From: Bugulina stolonifera | Lineage: Eukaryota > Bryozoa > Gymnolaemata > Cheilostomatida > Bugulidae | Assembly (NCBI GenBank): GCA_935421135.1 | Contig: OW285188.1 | Span: forward strand, 2,253,001 to 2,317,000 | Direction: 5' to 3' | Length of the DNA: 64,000 nt | Shown: positions 34,921-46,814 of the stretch, one piece after another | Numbering within the stretch: the stretch's first letter is position 1 | How the letters are laid out: each line of letters starts with the position of its first letter | Translations under genes and position numbers: made by a program | Notes under the pieces: model-generated | Database searches by the model: none | What the model was told of the DNA's origin: nothing | The model's input: the letters and a program-made list of their open reading frames with translations, nothing else

Positions 34921-37900
34921 CTTTCTGATCTTTATCTCTCTTTTTCTTTTTCTCTTCCTTCTTCTTTTTCTTCTTTTCTTTGTCTCTCCCACTTTTCTTG
35001 GGTTTCTTGGCAGGTTCAGAGCTACTTTCCTCTGTGAACAGAGTAAGTATATATAGTGTAGATATACATGTGTAGATATATTAGTGTAGACATACATGTA
35101 TATAGTGTAGATATATAGTGTATATATTTAGTGTAGATATATAGTGTAGATATACAGCAAGCGTATACACATGTATATCCATATGTCTACACTAATATAC
35201 ATGTATATAATATTGTACATACATATATATAGTGTAGATATATAGTGTAGACATACATGTATATAGTGTAGATATATAATGTAGACATACATGTATATAG
35301 TGCAGATATAAATGTATATGTAGATATATAGTGTAGATATATAGTGTAGATATAGTGTAGATATATAGTGTAGATATATAGTGTAGATATATAGTGTAGA
35401 TATATAGTGTAGATATAAATGTATATAGTGTAGATATACAGCAAGCGTATACATGTATATATAGTGTATATACATGTATATCCATATGTCTACACTAATA
35501 TACATGTATATAATATTGTACATGCATGTATATAGTGTAGATATACAGTAAGTGTATACTGTATATAGTGCATGCGCATACATATTGTATATTATACATG
35601 TAGGCTACATATAGTGCACTAACCAGGAACTACATGAGTAGACGGAGTGGGTTTCAATTCTAACTCCTGTTTAGATTTTTTCTTTGACTTCCTCTTTTGT
35701 GGAGCAAAGAGTCTGTGCTGTTCTGGGAGCTATTAAGTGATGATAACATAACATGATATACATAGCGTACAACATGCATAACATAATAATATGGTGTGAT
35801 AACATGTAATACAAATACAATAAAATACAAATTTACTATGGCTTCATATTCAGAACTACGTAACACTGAGATATTGATGGTAATAGAAGAAAGTAGACAT
35901 TAACTCAAAAACTGAAGTGAGCTGTTCCAATACCTTGAGCTCAACTAAAGTCCCTCTAGTCTCTAATATATACACCCCCACAGTAACCACTCGATGTCTT
36001 ATGATATGGATAGCCTAGGCCTATCTGATGATAACAACCAGGAAGTTACCATCCGATGATAACAACCAGAGAGTTACCATCTGATGATACCCATTGATAG
36101 TATAACATACAGACTCACAGGTCCAGGGTGTAACCTGAATCCACTCAATTGGCTGCTGGTTAATAAATTCAACTCCTTTCCTGTGATTGGTGGCTTCTCT
36201 ATTAGGGACTTCAGCGAGCTGTATAAGCATAAACATGATATAAATGTACATAGTATAACATACAAATACACAGTACAACATACAAATACACAGTACAACA
36301 TACAAATACACAGTACAACATACAAATATATAGTACAACATACAAATACACAGTACAACATACAAATACACAGTACAACATACAAATACACAGTACAACA
36401 TACAAATATATAGTACAACATACAAATACACAGTACAACATACAAATATATAGTACAACATACAAATACACAGTACAACATACAAATACACAGTACAACA
36501 TACAAATATATAGTATAACATACAAATACACAGTACAACATACAAATATATAGTATAACATACAAATACACAGTACAACATACAAATATATAGTACAACA
36601 TACAAATACACAGTACAACATACAAATATATAGTACAACATACAAATACACAGTACAACATACAAATATATAGTACAACATACAAATACACAGTACAACA
36701 TACAAATACATAGTATAACATACAAATACACAGTACAACATACAAATATATAGTATAACATACAAATATATAGTATAACATACAAATACATAGTATAACA
36801 TACAAATATATAGTATAACATACAAATACACAGTATAACATACAAATACATAGTACAACATACAAATATATAGTACAACATACAAATATATAGTATAACA
36901 TACAAATATATAGTACAACATACAAATATATAGTATAACATACAAATACATAGTATAACATACAAATACACAGTACAACATACAAATATATAGTACAACA
37001 TACAAATACACAGTACAACATACAAATACATAGTATAACATACAAATACACAGTACAACATACAAATATATAGTATAACATACAAATATATAGTATAACA
37101 TACAAATACATAGTATAACATACAAATATATAGTATAACATACAAATACACAGTATAACATACAAATACATAGTACAACATACAAATATATAGTACAACA
37201 TACAAATATATAGTATAACATACAAATATATAGTATAACATACAAATACATAGTATAACATACAAATATATAGTATAACATACAAATACATAGTATAACA
37301 TACAAATATATAGTATAACATACAAATACATAGTACAACATACAAATACACAGTACAACATACAAATACACAGTACAACATACAAATATATAGTATAACA
37401 TACAAATACACAGTACAACATACAAATACACAGTACAACATACAAATATATAGTATAACATACAAATACACAGTACAACATACAAATATATAGTATAACA
37501 TACAAATACATAGTACAACATACAAATATATAGTATAACATACAAATACACAGTATAACATACAAATACACAGTACAACATACAAATATATAGTATAACA
37601 TACAAATACATAGTACAACATACAAATATATAGTATAACATACAAATACATAGTATAACATACAAATATATAGTACAACATACAAATATATAGTATAACA
37701 TACAAATACATAGTATAACATACAAATACATAGTATAACATACAAATATATACATGTAGTATAACATATAAATACATAGTATAACATGCAAGTACACAGT
37801 AAAACATACGAGTACATGGTAAAACATGCAAGTACATAGTATAACATGCAAGTACTTGTATAACATACACGGACATAGTATACCATGTACTTATACAGTG

Positions 37901-40900
37901 TATAAACATAGTGTAGATTATATAAACTGCACCTGTTATCATCTGCACCACTGAGATTGATATTTCCTGGAAGAGTAAGAACAGAGCTCAGCTCTTCCTT
38001 CATCCTCTTACCACAGAACTTAGTGTAGGCGTTCTGTAGACCATGATATGTTATGAGGTTCATTGATCCGTTCACCTCTGATGGCTCTAAATAATATTAC
38101 CACTGTACAACATCGTATTCAGTCACTCAATGTAGAGTTAGAGAGAGGCAGATTACAAATTATTAATTTCTCACTAAATTGAATACCCTTAGAGACCCAT
38201 GTTTTTTCCCGCATGCCAACAGCACATGATCTGTAGATATCAACACGGAACAGAGCACATACTTGCGGAGATGACCTTATGTATTCGTGTGCACAAAGTA
38301 TCTGCTATTTACTACAGACACTATTATTGAGTAATTGTATTTGACATTCCTCCATAGATTTACACTGACATTTGAAACCAAACAAGTCAAATAAGTTGAA
38401 TGGTAAATTGCTAATATGAGTTATATAATGATTGTTATTGCTAATATACTAAAGCCATCCGAATAACTGGCAACATCTCAAGACTGTGACTGTGAATTAG
38501 GGAACACAAAGGGTCACTTGGGAATTGTCTTCAGAGTGAAAAAGTGACGTGATTTTCACATATCATCGATTTCAGTGGCCAAAAAGTCATCTAATCAGTT
38601 GATTAGCCCTTTCACACTATGCCGATCATAGGTTAGTTTTTGTGATGTTATCCTCTCATTTATTACATGATGACCTGGTAAATGGCTCAAACTTTGGCTG
38701 ATTTTTTGACAGCTTCCTCAAAATCTAGTTTTGAAAAAAAAAAATCAAAATCGCCCATTAATAATTGAACTGAGCGAGGTAAACACGTCAGCTTGCTGAT
38801 GCATACTTTCAGAGAAGTGCAGAATGTGGCTCATAGAGGAAGATTGCTAATGCACACTCTTAGAGGATTATATTGATAGCACTAATGCAACAATTGCATG
38901 TATATTCAATTTGGCAACCTTCCACCTTCATGAATGAAAATTGAAAAGTACACAGGCTGTCTGAAAGTAAGCATCAGTGAACTAACTTCCTTTATGATGT
39001 TGGCCTACTAATTTCAAACAAGGGTTCTCAAGTGACTAAACTTTTTACAACTTTCATTCACTTCTGGTGAAACAGCTGGAATTCACTCTAAAGTGTTTCC
39101 TAAAGTAGAGCCCTGCGGGTAAGAATCCACGGCATATGAGGAGACCGGGATAGTAACTCAATGTAAACTATAATCTCGTTTTCTATGATAGAAAACAGTA
39201 AAAATAAAATGATAAGGCAAGTACTAGTGGAGATTGAATTTAGCAACTAGCAACTGCAGATTGTATTGCAGACAGGACACAACATGCAGCAATAATGTTA
39301 TCATATAACAAAAGACGAAACGCTCTACGTGCTGCGGTTACCGGTCTGCCATCCTCCAATCAGATTTGGGGTCGAAAATCGGAACGACTCATATATATTG
39401 CAATGCTGCCGGTCAGCATCTTGGGACCGGGTCCCCCTGCATCGCTGCCGGGGCGGGTCCCTAGCCTTAGGCCCTCGGACCCGACCTAGGGTAGGGTGGG
39501 TGCTCGACCCACTCCACCCGACGGATAATTGTTGGAACTCGGGCTATGCCGGCAGCGAAGATCTCCTGAACCCGTGCTTTATATATGTTACAATGCTGCC
39601 GGTCAGGATCTTGGTTGCGGGTGGTGCTAGGACCTTGGGACCGGGTCCACTGACATCGCTGCCGGAGTGGCTCCGTAGCCTTAGGCCTTCAACCCTTACC
39701 CAGGGCGGGGTGGGTACCCGGCCCACCCCACCCGAAACATTGGTGTTGAAACTCGGGCTATTTACTTGGAGTTGTCTTCTTAATGCATAGGAACACAACT
39801 CCTCATGGAGTCATTGCAACATGCCTGTGCCACCAGAGGTCATGCACATGCGTGACCACAGTACATGAACACAATCCATCATTACATGCGAGCGAAGCGA
39901 GCAACTACTGCAGTGAGACTTGCGTCGCAGACCAAGCACGACGTGCTTGTATTGATAAAATATATTCATAATATAGTTTTAAAGTCAACACATGGTGCCG
40001 ATACAATCTGATGATCTACAGTTTCAGTACCTGCTGCAAAACACCTTCGAAAAAGTCTCCAACCTGTGAGACCCAATTGGGGACTGAACCGATTCGCAAT
40101 TAATAGTTATGGGTATACATTCAACACTAGGATTTGTCTCCCTTTTTCAAATGAACTCCTAATATTTTGAAATGATACTATAAAAAGTTACTACAACTTA
40201 ACGTCCTGATGGAGTGTCAATATTGCCCATTGGTTGTTTGTTAGTTTACCAATTCTAATCACTGTACTGAAATCTTTGTATGACAACATCAACTCTGATT
40301 CATTAAAGTATGTAGGATACAAGTATATACTGTAACAGCTAAGACCAGCCTGTTGACAGAAAGATTATCCTAAGGATGTTGCATAACTACATTGTAGCTC
40401 TTTATACAATCTATTGAGTGAATGTATCCTATTCTATCAATCAGTTCACAATTACAATGGCTGCGGAATTCAAATTAAATGCTCAGTTTTTAGAAGATGA
40501 AACTTCTAAGATCATGATGACGTCAAGATCTATTTGTGAATTAGTCAAATTTCCTAACATGCAACAGTCATGTTTCTTAGGGTGGGGGAAGATATGTCCT
40601 TCATGTACAATTAGGGAGCGGACAGTAAACGGATGTTCCAAATAGGGACTATCTCAGCTCTGTTATTCATAAGGCACATGACTTCGCAGGGACATACTGG
40701 GTACACCAAGTATAAACACTACAAATACACTAAGTATAAACACTACACACACACCAAGTATATAGACGACACGTACATCACACAGTGAGAGAATGAAGTT
40801 ACTCAGCATACTTCTGGTGGTTGTATTCCTTATGATGGCTACTCTACAGCCAATACAGAGCAGGACCATTGTAAAAAGGTATAATATTTGTAGCCTACCT

Positions 40901-43900
40901 AGCTCAGTTCATATTCACCTTTGATAGCTGTAAATTATAATAAATGCATTCACAGCATGGGCAACCAGAAGCTATTTTAATGGTTCAGACTATTTATATA
41001 ACATACAGTACATTTTTGTGGTTCAGACCATAGATACATGTATATAACATGCTGTATTAATATAGGTCAACGGTAAAACAACTTAGATACTTACACACAC
41101 ATAATATTAATAGGTTCACCTATTACTAGAGCTTGTACTATGCACAGTACTGCATATATTTTAGAGCTAATCGAGAGAAGACAAAAGGCATATTGAAGAA
41201 GACTAAGCCCGAACAGAAAGAGATTGTGAAACTGCCCACGACTTCATAAACTGACTGAAGTTTCCATTCATGACGTACATGACCTATATTTATTCATAAC
41301 ATCTAGGTCGATACCGTCACTATTAACAGCAGTTCAGCCTAATCTGTATTAGTCCACATGTTATGCTATTATCAATTCAGCTAACAAATCTGTTTTATGT
41401 TTAGATAATACATATTATTATATATTTTAATAAAAAATGGATTACACAGTAAGTATACTTGTTGGGTCTAACTAAATACAAGGCTATCTATATAACATGC
41501 AATTCCAATCACAGACTGTTGGTAGTCTAAGAGGTTTACCCACACGGATAGAAAATGCCATAGTAATGAAATTTATTGCTTCCGCGGATGCAAAATAATA
41601 ACCCTGTCCATCTTTGTTAACTCAACTAGGTGAAAAATTAGGACATTGGGACAAGGAGGCTGGTGAGGAAATCTGTTCCCATAACTATTAGAGATTTTGA
41701 GAAAATGGAAAGGGGTAATTATTGTTGAAACCAAAGCCATATAATATTGCATATTCACTTCAGTTAATTTTGCCTAGTGCCTAAGAACTTTGCTCAATGC
41801 CGATAACTGCATCAATGCCGCCGCAGCCCTTTCATTCATTTTTTAATCTTAAATTTTTATGGGAATGGATTTACTCAAGGCTTCCTTGAAGCAAGGTAAA
41901 AGCCATGATCTTAGAACAGAACTTCCAATTACTTGAATAGAGCTAAACCAGCTAACTATTGACTACATGGATTTGATATATTACATATAATAGCTGAGAT
42001 TCAAATTGAATGTTCACTTTGGAATTATGGCCTTTTTTGTGGATGAGCCAGATTTTCTGATTGTAACAGATCTATGTATGAGGGTGAGAGCAGAATATGT
42101 CCTCCATGTATCATTGTAATGCACCTACTGTCTGGTGCTTTAATCATGGGGCAGCGCAGCCAACTACTCTGATGTCCTTATAAGGCACATGATTAGGTAG
42201 GAACCAAGTACCTAGACAACACATACAATGTACACCAAGTAGGGGAGAGCGGGGTAAGTTGGGACGCGGGGTAAGTTGGGACAGGGCTGTTTTGGGTATT
42301 ATGAGACCCATTACATTTTTATGGTATGGACCAAAGGTTAGATCAACATAAATAAACATAACCCACTATTTTGTTTTTTAAGTTGAATAAGCGTTTTTTT
42401 TGCAATTTGCAATAATGTAATATTTGCATGTTTGAGTAGATTTTTTTCTATTGACGAGTTTCTAATTTTTTTAATGAAAGAATGACTCCATAGATTTAAA
42501 AATTTGCACATAGAGACTCTATAGCATCTAGTTAGAACAACTAAAGTTAAAATTAGCTCAAGTCAAAAATCTTAATAAAAAATTGTGTTTTACTAAAAAA
42601 TGGGAGTGTGGGGCAAGTTGGGACGCTGGAAGTGGGGCAAGTTGGGACACCATTTGTAATAATAAATCATGTTTGTGGAATGATATGAATCCAAGATGAC
42701 ACTGTAATTTCACCTTTTCTCTAACTAAAAAGTTGTTTGATGAATCTTGGATAGCATTTGACTTTGGCAAAGAACGCCAATCCTGTGCGGGGATGGCATT
42801 ATAGCTAGTATTGATATTACTCGTGGTAGAAACGGGTCAAACCTGACTCATTGCTATAACAGCTTTTGATCTCTGTTCTGTCCTCACTTTACTCAGTTTT
42901 TTACAGATATTATGTTTTTTGACATATACGGCAATAATTTTAAATATATGTGTAATATTATTGTAACATTTCAATTCTATCTGTTCATGATAAAAAAGGA
43001 GACTAATCTAAATCTAAAATCTATATTTTCAATGGTGTCCCAACTTGCCCCACACATGTCCCAACTTACCCCGTCAGTGGGGTAAGTTGGGACGTTTGAC
43101 ATGCGCTGCCAAATCTTGGATTACCGCACTATGCTGACTTGTCAATGTGTGTGCTTCAGGCTATAGTTAGACAACATATTAAAGTACTTCCATGCAAAAA
43201 ATGATGATGCTATGACCTCTCGACTCCGTATTATTCCCAGAAAACCAAAAATTGTCCCAACTTACCCCGCTCTCCCCTATATACACTACTCACACACCAA
43301 CAATTCTGATAATACAGTAAATAATAATAATTACATGTAATACAGAAATTCTATTAATGACTTGTTTTATATCCAGGAACAATATTTTAATAAGCAATAT
43401 GAGTATGTTAGCTAATTAGTTATTTTAAGTCTGGATCAGTTCAGTGTTTAGCTTGTCACAAGTATTTCTGTAGCTACCATAACATAATATGATATTTATA
43501 TGCTAACTGCATGAGTACACTGCTAGTACATGTAACCGATAACCTACATGTATTATTGTAAGAGTTGTCATCCCATGATTAGTAAAGTGGAAAGAAAGGA
43601 CAACTTCAAACTATTTAATTGGATAAATGTACAGTACTTACCCAAATAAAAAAACAATATTTTGATTGAGGAAATGAAATGTGTTCTTCAGGATGTAAAC
43701 TCCATAAGAATAACCCTAGCTGCTTCACCTGAGAGCTAAGACAATACATCTAACTAATATATTATGAGTACTGCTCTTACTAGGTCTACTCTGTGTTTTT
43801 ACCATCTGCTGTATCATCAAGTACGCCAATGCATTATACAGTACATCAACTCATTCTCATTATCACTCTTGTTAATTTAAGCAACATTTTGTGGCCTGTT

Positions 43901-44643
43901 AAAAGGACTTGTGACTTGAATATATAGCTATCAAAAGGTTGCAACTTGAATTGTGATTTAATGATGGTAATATGCAAAGACCTTAACTCACACATTATGT
44001 TGAAATATTCAATAATTTAGTTTTCATTAAGAAGCTATAAATTGCCATGAATAAAAACAACAATTACTAAAATTATAACATTTTTTAAACTTCTATTTAA
44101 AATTGAGCAACAAATCGCTGAATTATTAATACTATTATACTAATTATGATTATCTAATACCAGTTTAAACCAGAACCACTAGTATTAAAAGATTTAATTG
44201 CTATATTCAAATATTCATATTTGTAATTATTATTATTATATTATTACAATTTTAATAAAAATATATTAATAATTAAGTTAATTAGGCTTTCAATAATTAT
44301 TATTATAATACAATTATAAGCCTATACAAGTTAATAATGGATGTTTTTTGCTACAAATAAAAATAATTATTATATTATATAATAATTATAATAAATAATA
44401 TATTAATATTAATATAGATTAACTATTACTTAGTAATACTAGGTAGGCTATATATATACCTGGCAGATCCTTGCATAAATAGAACGGCCCTTTCTGAACA
44501 ATAGTGGGATTTTTTCCTAAAGAAATAGTAGTTTTTAATGTCCCTGAGTAGTCCTGCCTTTGAATACCCTGAATCTGTGGTGATCGACTACCAATGGCTA
44601 CTCCTGTTGGACTATTTTTGTGTGTCTGGTCAAAAGATGCCAT
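34921..44643 (-). CDS. MED19: MED19, Mediator complex subunit 19
   Basis: MED19 is a nuclear Mediator subunit linking transcription factors to RNA polymerase II. Minus-strand exons: 44643-44460 (ATG, 61 codons), 38086-37933, 36218-36119, 35729-35624 and 35031-34921; introns are phase 1, 2, 0, 1 and all phases agree. Exon 1 ends QKGPFYLCKDLP (family GPFYLMRELP). Exon 2 has NLITYHGLQNAYTKFCGK and LPGNINLSGADDN. Exon 3 has SLKSLIEKPPITGKEL and LSGFRLHPGP. Exon 4 starts LPEQHRLFAPQKRKSKKKSK. Exon 5 is the lysine-rich tail (KEKKKKKKEEKKKKRDKDQK). About 218 aa are accounted for, near the usual length of animal MED19. The short last exon is not fixed; one option (acceptor near 34602) would add only AATNRVI and a stop. 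Intron 1 (6.4 kb) contains a peptide gene on the opposite strand. Confidence 0.93.
35040..35570. repeat. GTGTAGATATATA minisatellite with internal 285-bp duplication
   Basis: MED19 intron 4 is almost entirely short units built on GTGTAGATATATA and GTGTAGACATACATG. A block beginning CAGCAAGCGTATACA at about 35155 recurs at about 35440, so a larger segment was also duplicated. Minus-strand ORFs of 85-151 codons here are spurious. Confidence 0.9.
36237..37762. repeat. 20-bp minisatellite in MED19 intron 2
   Basis: About 76 uninterrupted copies of a 20-bp unit (TACAACATACAAATACACAG). Variation is almost wholly C/T transition at three or four fixed positions, giving two main unit types (ACACAGTACAAC and ATATAGTATAAC) plus hybrids. 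Register is exact, with three units per 60 bases. The unit has no stops in three minus-strand frames, which produces ORFs of 684, 625 and 551 codons that are not genes. Confidence 0.97.
38087..39389. other. MED19 intron 1, distal part
   Basis: I see no exon, structured repeat or ORF of interest in this AT-rich intronic stretch. Confidence 0.4.
39390..39775. mobile_element. Two tandem GC-rich repeat copies
   Basis: Two related GC-rich blocks, 39400-39545 and 39590-39768, share CAATGCTGCCGGTCAG, CTTGGGACCGGGTCC, GTAGCCTTAGGCC, a GGGTGGGT/ACCCACCCC inverted pair and a TTGRAACTCGGGCTAT end. They stand out sharply from AT-rich flanks, consistent with a transposon-derived family inserted in MED19 intron 1. 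The 153-codon ORF across them is coincidental. Confidence 0.7.
40711..40765 (+). promoter_or_regulatory. Three TATA motifs at 24-bp intervals
   Basis: TATAAA at 40711 and 40735 and TATATA at 40759 lie in a 24-bp repeat of the form CCAAGTATAAACACTAC. They end 28-77 bp before the start codon of the secreted-peptide gene. The first two place a start site near 40741-40766, giving a 5' UTR of roughly 27-52 nt; the third is too close to the ATG unless the leader is only a few bases. Confidence 0.55.
40793..41249 (+). CDS. Small secreted peptide precursor (56 aa), two exons
   Basis: Exon 1 (40793-40878) starts ATG and encodes a classic signal peptide: MKLLSILLVVVFLMMATLQP, then IQSRTIVK. The donor is gtataa, phase 2. 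Exon 2 (41165-41249; acceptor ttttag) completes an Arg codon, giving VKR followed by ANREKTKGILKKTKPEQKEI and VKLPTTS, then TAA. An AATAAA lies at 41429. The mature part is short, lysine-rich and cysteine-free, with a dibasic KR right after the signal region, as in neuropeptide or antimicrobial-type precursors. I do not recognise the family. The gene sits inside MED19 intron 1 on the opposite strand. Upstream TATA motifs and a polyadenylation signal support an independent transcription unit. Confidence 0.7.
41429..41434 (+). terminator. Polyadenylation signal of the secreted-peptide gene
   Basis: AATAAA about 180 bp downstream of the stop codon, followed by A-rich sequence. Confidence 0.55.
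42001..42241 (+). repeat. Diverged duplicate of the peptide gene's upstream region
   Basis: Segments match 40465-40765 in the same order: TTCAAATTRAATG, ATATGTCCTYCATGTA, CATAAGGCACATGA (loosely) and ACACCAAGTA. The copy is broken at the TATA position by the MITE at 42242. No second coding exon was found downstream. Confidence 0.5.
42242..43277. mobile_element. 1.04-kb MITE with GGGGAGAGCGGGG termini and TA duplication
   Basis: Terminal inverted repeats of about 24 bp: GGGGAGAGCGGGGTAAGTTG at the left, CAACTTACCCCGCTCTCCCC at the right. Flanking TA at 42240-42241 and 43278-43279 fits Tc1/mariner-type insertion. GGGGYAAGTTGGGAC occurs about eight times, in both orientations, clustered near the ends and near 42610-42650 and 43035-43095. 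No transposase is encoded. I recognise similar GGGGCAAGTTGGGAC ends as widespread in invertebrate genomes (recalled, not searched). Confidence 0.85.
43840..44420. other. Extremely AT-rich intronic tract
   Basis: Part of MED19 intron 1 near exon 1. Runs such as TAATAATTATTATTATAA dominate around 44220-44420. No gene or ordered repeat is evident. Confidence 0.6.
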
Positions 44644-45536
44644 ATCTTTGGGAGACGAGTAATTAACATACGTAAAACGTATTTAGGAAATGTTGAACCA
44701 ATGTCAAGATGGTCACCATTCACCTATACTGCGTTCGATATTGAAGTCTGAAGTTTAGACATTTAGATTCATGCTATTAGTCTTGATTTAGATTAGTAAA
44801 GATACAAGTGAAGTCATCTTGGCCATTGGTAATAAGTAAATTTGTAAGCAACAGGGGTTTTATAACAGTAGATGAATTCGTGCTCAATGGTCTAATTACA
44901 TTGGTTAGTCGAACATTCAGCAGCCAATTGTAAACGAGTATGTGCTGTGAACCAATGAACAGCTCCTAGAAGTAAGGGACGGATACTTTTACTCTTTTGT
45001 TGAGCCACTGACGTTGCAGGCAATACATCAACAGGAAGTAAAAACTATTATTTTACCTGCTTCATTTACATTCTCGAGTTAAAGACTGTTACCCACAAAT
45101 ATCAATGCTATTTGCACCCATTTTACTATCTAGTCAGGAAACCATGAGAAGACAACTCTTTTTTTTTACATTTTCAATTGATAAGGTGGTTAGTGTGTCT
45201 GCCCACATTGGAACATCCTCCTTAGAAATTCTTGTATTCTGTTTGTATTTTAACTTTAGTGTTGTATTAATATAATTTTATTTAGCAGTATATGCAATTT
45301 TTATAAGTAACTTGGTCATGCAATCCCTACTATTTTAGTATTTGTCGTAATGATAATAATAATAATGATATGATTTAACAGTCATGAGATTTAGATGGTG
45401 ATAACAGAAACAAACAGCAAAGCAACAGAACATTTTTTAATAAATTCAAATTCAATTGAATATTGGTTCAATGATTGATTTATTTTCATTTTGATTTCTT
45501 TGTATTTAATTTTATTGTTTTGATTTTGACATCTGC

Positions 45537-45584
45537 ATTTGCATTAGATTAGCTGCATTTGCATTAGATTAGCTGCATTTGCAT
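45537..45584. promoter_or_regulatory. Three octamer motifs (ATTTGCAT) at 20-bp spacing
   Basis: ATTTGCAT, the complement of the POU/Oct octamer ATGCAAAT, occurs at 45537, 45557 and 45577 within a 20-bp unit (GCATTTGCATTAGATTAGCT). It lies about 900 bp upstream of the MED19 start and 1.2 kb upstream of the VPS50 start, in their shared divergent intergenic region. Regulatory function is inferred from motif identity and could be incidental to a short tandem repeat. Confidence 0.4.
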
Positions 45585-45706
45585 TAGATAGCTGGGCATA
45601 GCGAACACAACATGTACCAGAGATGAACCGGGCAGACTACAATAATACAAATTGATTTTGAAAATCAAAATGTAATTGTTCTTGCTGTAGTAAGTTTTAG
45701 CAATAG

Positions 45707-45889
45707 CAGGGGCGGATTTTCAACTTTCAGAAAGGGGGTCTCCTGCCCATCAAAGAAATTTATTGAGGGTGCGCAGCGCTCGAGACCAACAGCTGGGAGG
45801 TTTGGGCCAAAAATCAATCAATTTCAATTTTTTTAGCAAATAAAAGAGGGGTCGCGAGACCCTGGCGACCTACAGTAAATCCGCCCAGG
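45707..45889. mobile_element. GGGGCGGAT-ended MITE
   Basis: The left end GGGGCGGATTTT and right end AAATCCGCCC are inverted repeats enclosing about 180 bp with GGGGTCGCGAGACCC. AATAGCA flanks both sides (45702 and 45890), suggesting a 7-8 bp target duplication as in hAT elements, although the last bases of the right end (AGG) do not match. A related fragment lies at 3917. Confidence 0.6.
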
Positions 45890-46139
45890 AATAGCATTTC
45901 ATTTGTAGTAATTTCAAATTCTTTAGCATTTATCTACCAATCATATAAATGCAGTTGTGATTTTAGTAACAAGCACAAACTCATAGTAGGAGCACACTGG
46001 TTTTATACTTGTAAATATTAAATCATATCACATCACCGACACTGTCAATTTTTCCTAATCTATCTAGCAGTCACTCCCGACTTGTCGTAAATATTATTGG
46101 ACAATTTTATGCCTTAATTAGCTGTCATCAACACCCACA

Positions 46140-46440
46140 TTCCTAGCGCAGTAGACAGAGCACGTTACCACTACACCAGCTCAACAGTCAAATCCCAAAT
46201 CCCCTACCACTCTATCTATAGCAAGGTGGCCATAATATGAGAAGAAGTGCCTCATGTGCAGTTGGTTCAGGGCACATCGACTGCTCACCAGCAATGTTAA
46301 AATTGCTGATGTAGTGGTAATTCATTCTGACCACTGTATTAGTCAATTGGGTGCCTTAGAGGCCTTGGGTTCAAACCCCAGTCAGTGATAGGCATTTCCA
46401 AGGATGAGAAATCAAGTTCCTGACTGCTTTATGAACAAAT
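46140..46440. mobile_element. tRNA-derived SINE modules, inverted and direct
   Basis: The minus strand at 46181-46145 reads GGTGTAGTGGTAACGTGCTC, an A-box-like head. The plus strand has AGCAAGGTGGCC (46218), GATGTAGTGGTAATTC (46313) and a strong B box GGGTTCAAACCCC (46368). These are the same modules as at 23878-24050, with the tail lost here. The element lies about 380 bp upstream of the VPS50 start. Confidence 0.6.
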
Positions 46441-46814
46441 TGAAATTCTTTGTATGAGATAACTGATAACATCACATATAGAATATGATGGTGTCACTCA
46501 CACACACCACTAAATTCAGCTCTGTGGATACCGGTGAACTGCATACATATGAGTTAATTTGTTTTTATGTTGAGTTGCAGTTTGGGGCCTATGCTCCATT
46601 AAGTTAGATTACATTACATGTTTACCTACTTGTCATATTGCAGCCCATTTGTAACTTTCCCCTACTCAGTATTTTAATTACCTCATCAAGCCACTACTCA
46701 TGTAGTTTATTCAATGTTATGATGATTAATTATTCTCTTCCCTTTTCAATACTTGAATAGATTGGTACCTATGACCATCAACATTAACCACACACATCAA
46801 TGTAGACATCAAAC

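Noticed and set aside
35128..35583. Minus-strand ORFs rich in Tyr/Ile/Leu
   Set aside because: Product of the GTGTAGATATATA repeat in MED19 intron 4.
36021..38075. Minus-strand ORFs of 684, 625 and 551 codons
   Set aside because: They are read-through of a 20-bp tandem array whose unit has no stops in these frames; the encoded LYICMLYYVFVCYT-type repeats are artefacts. Real MED19 exons at both ends lie partly inside them by chance.
39329..39790. 153-codon plus-strand ORF
   Set aside because: Spans two copies of a GC-rich repeat; no splice or protein-family support.
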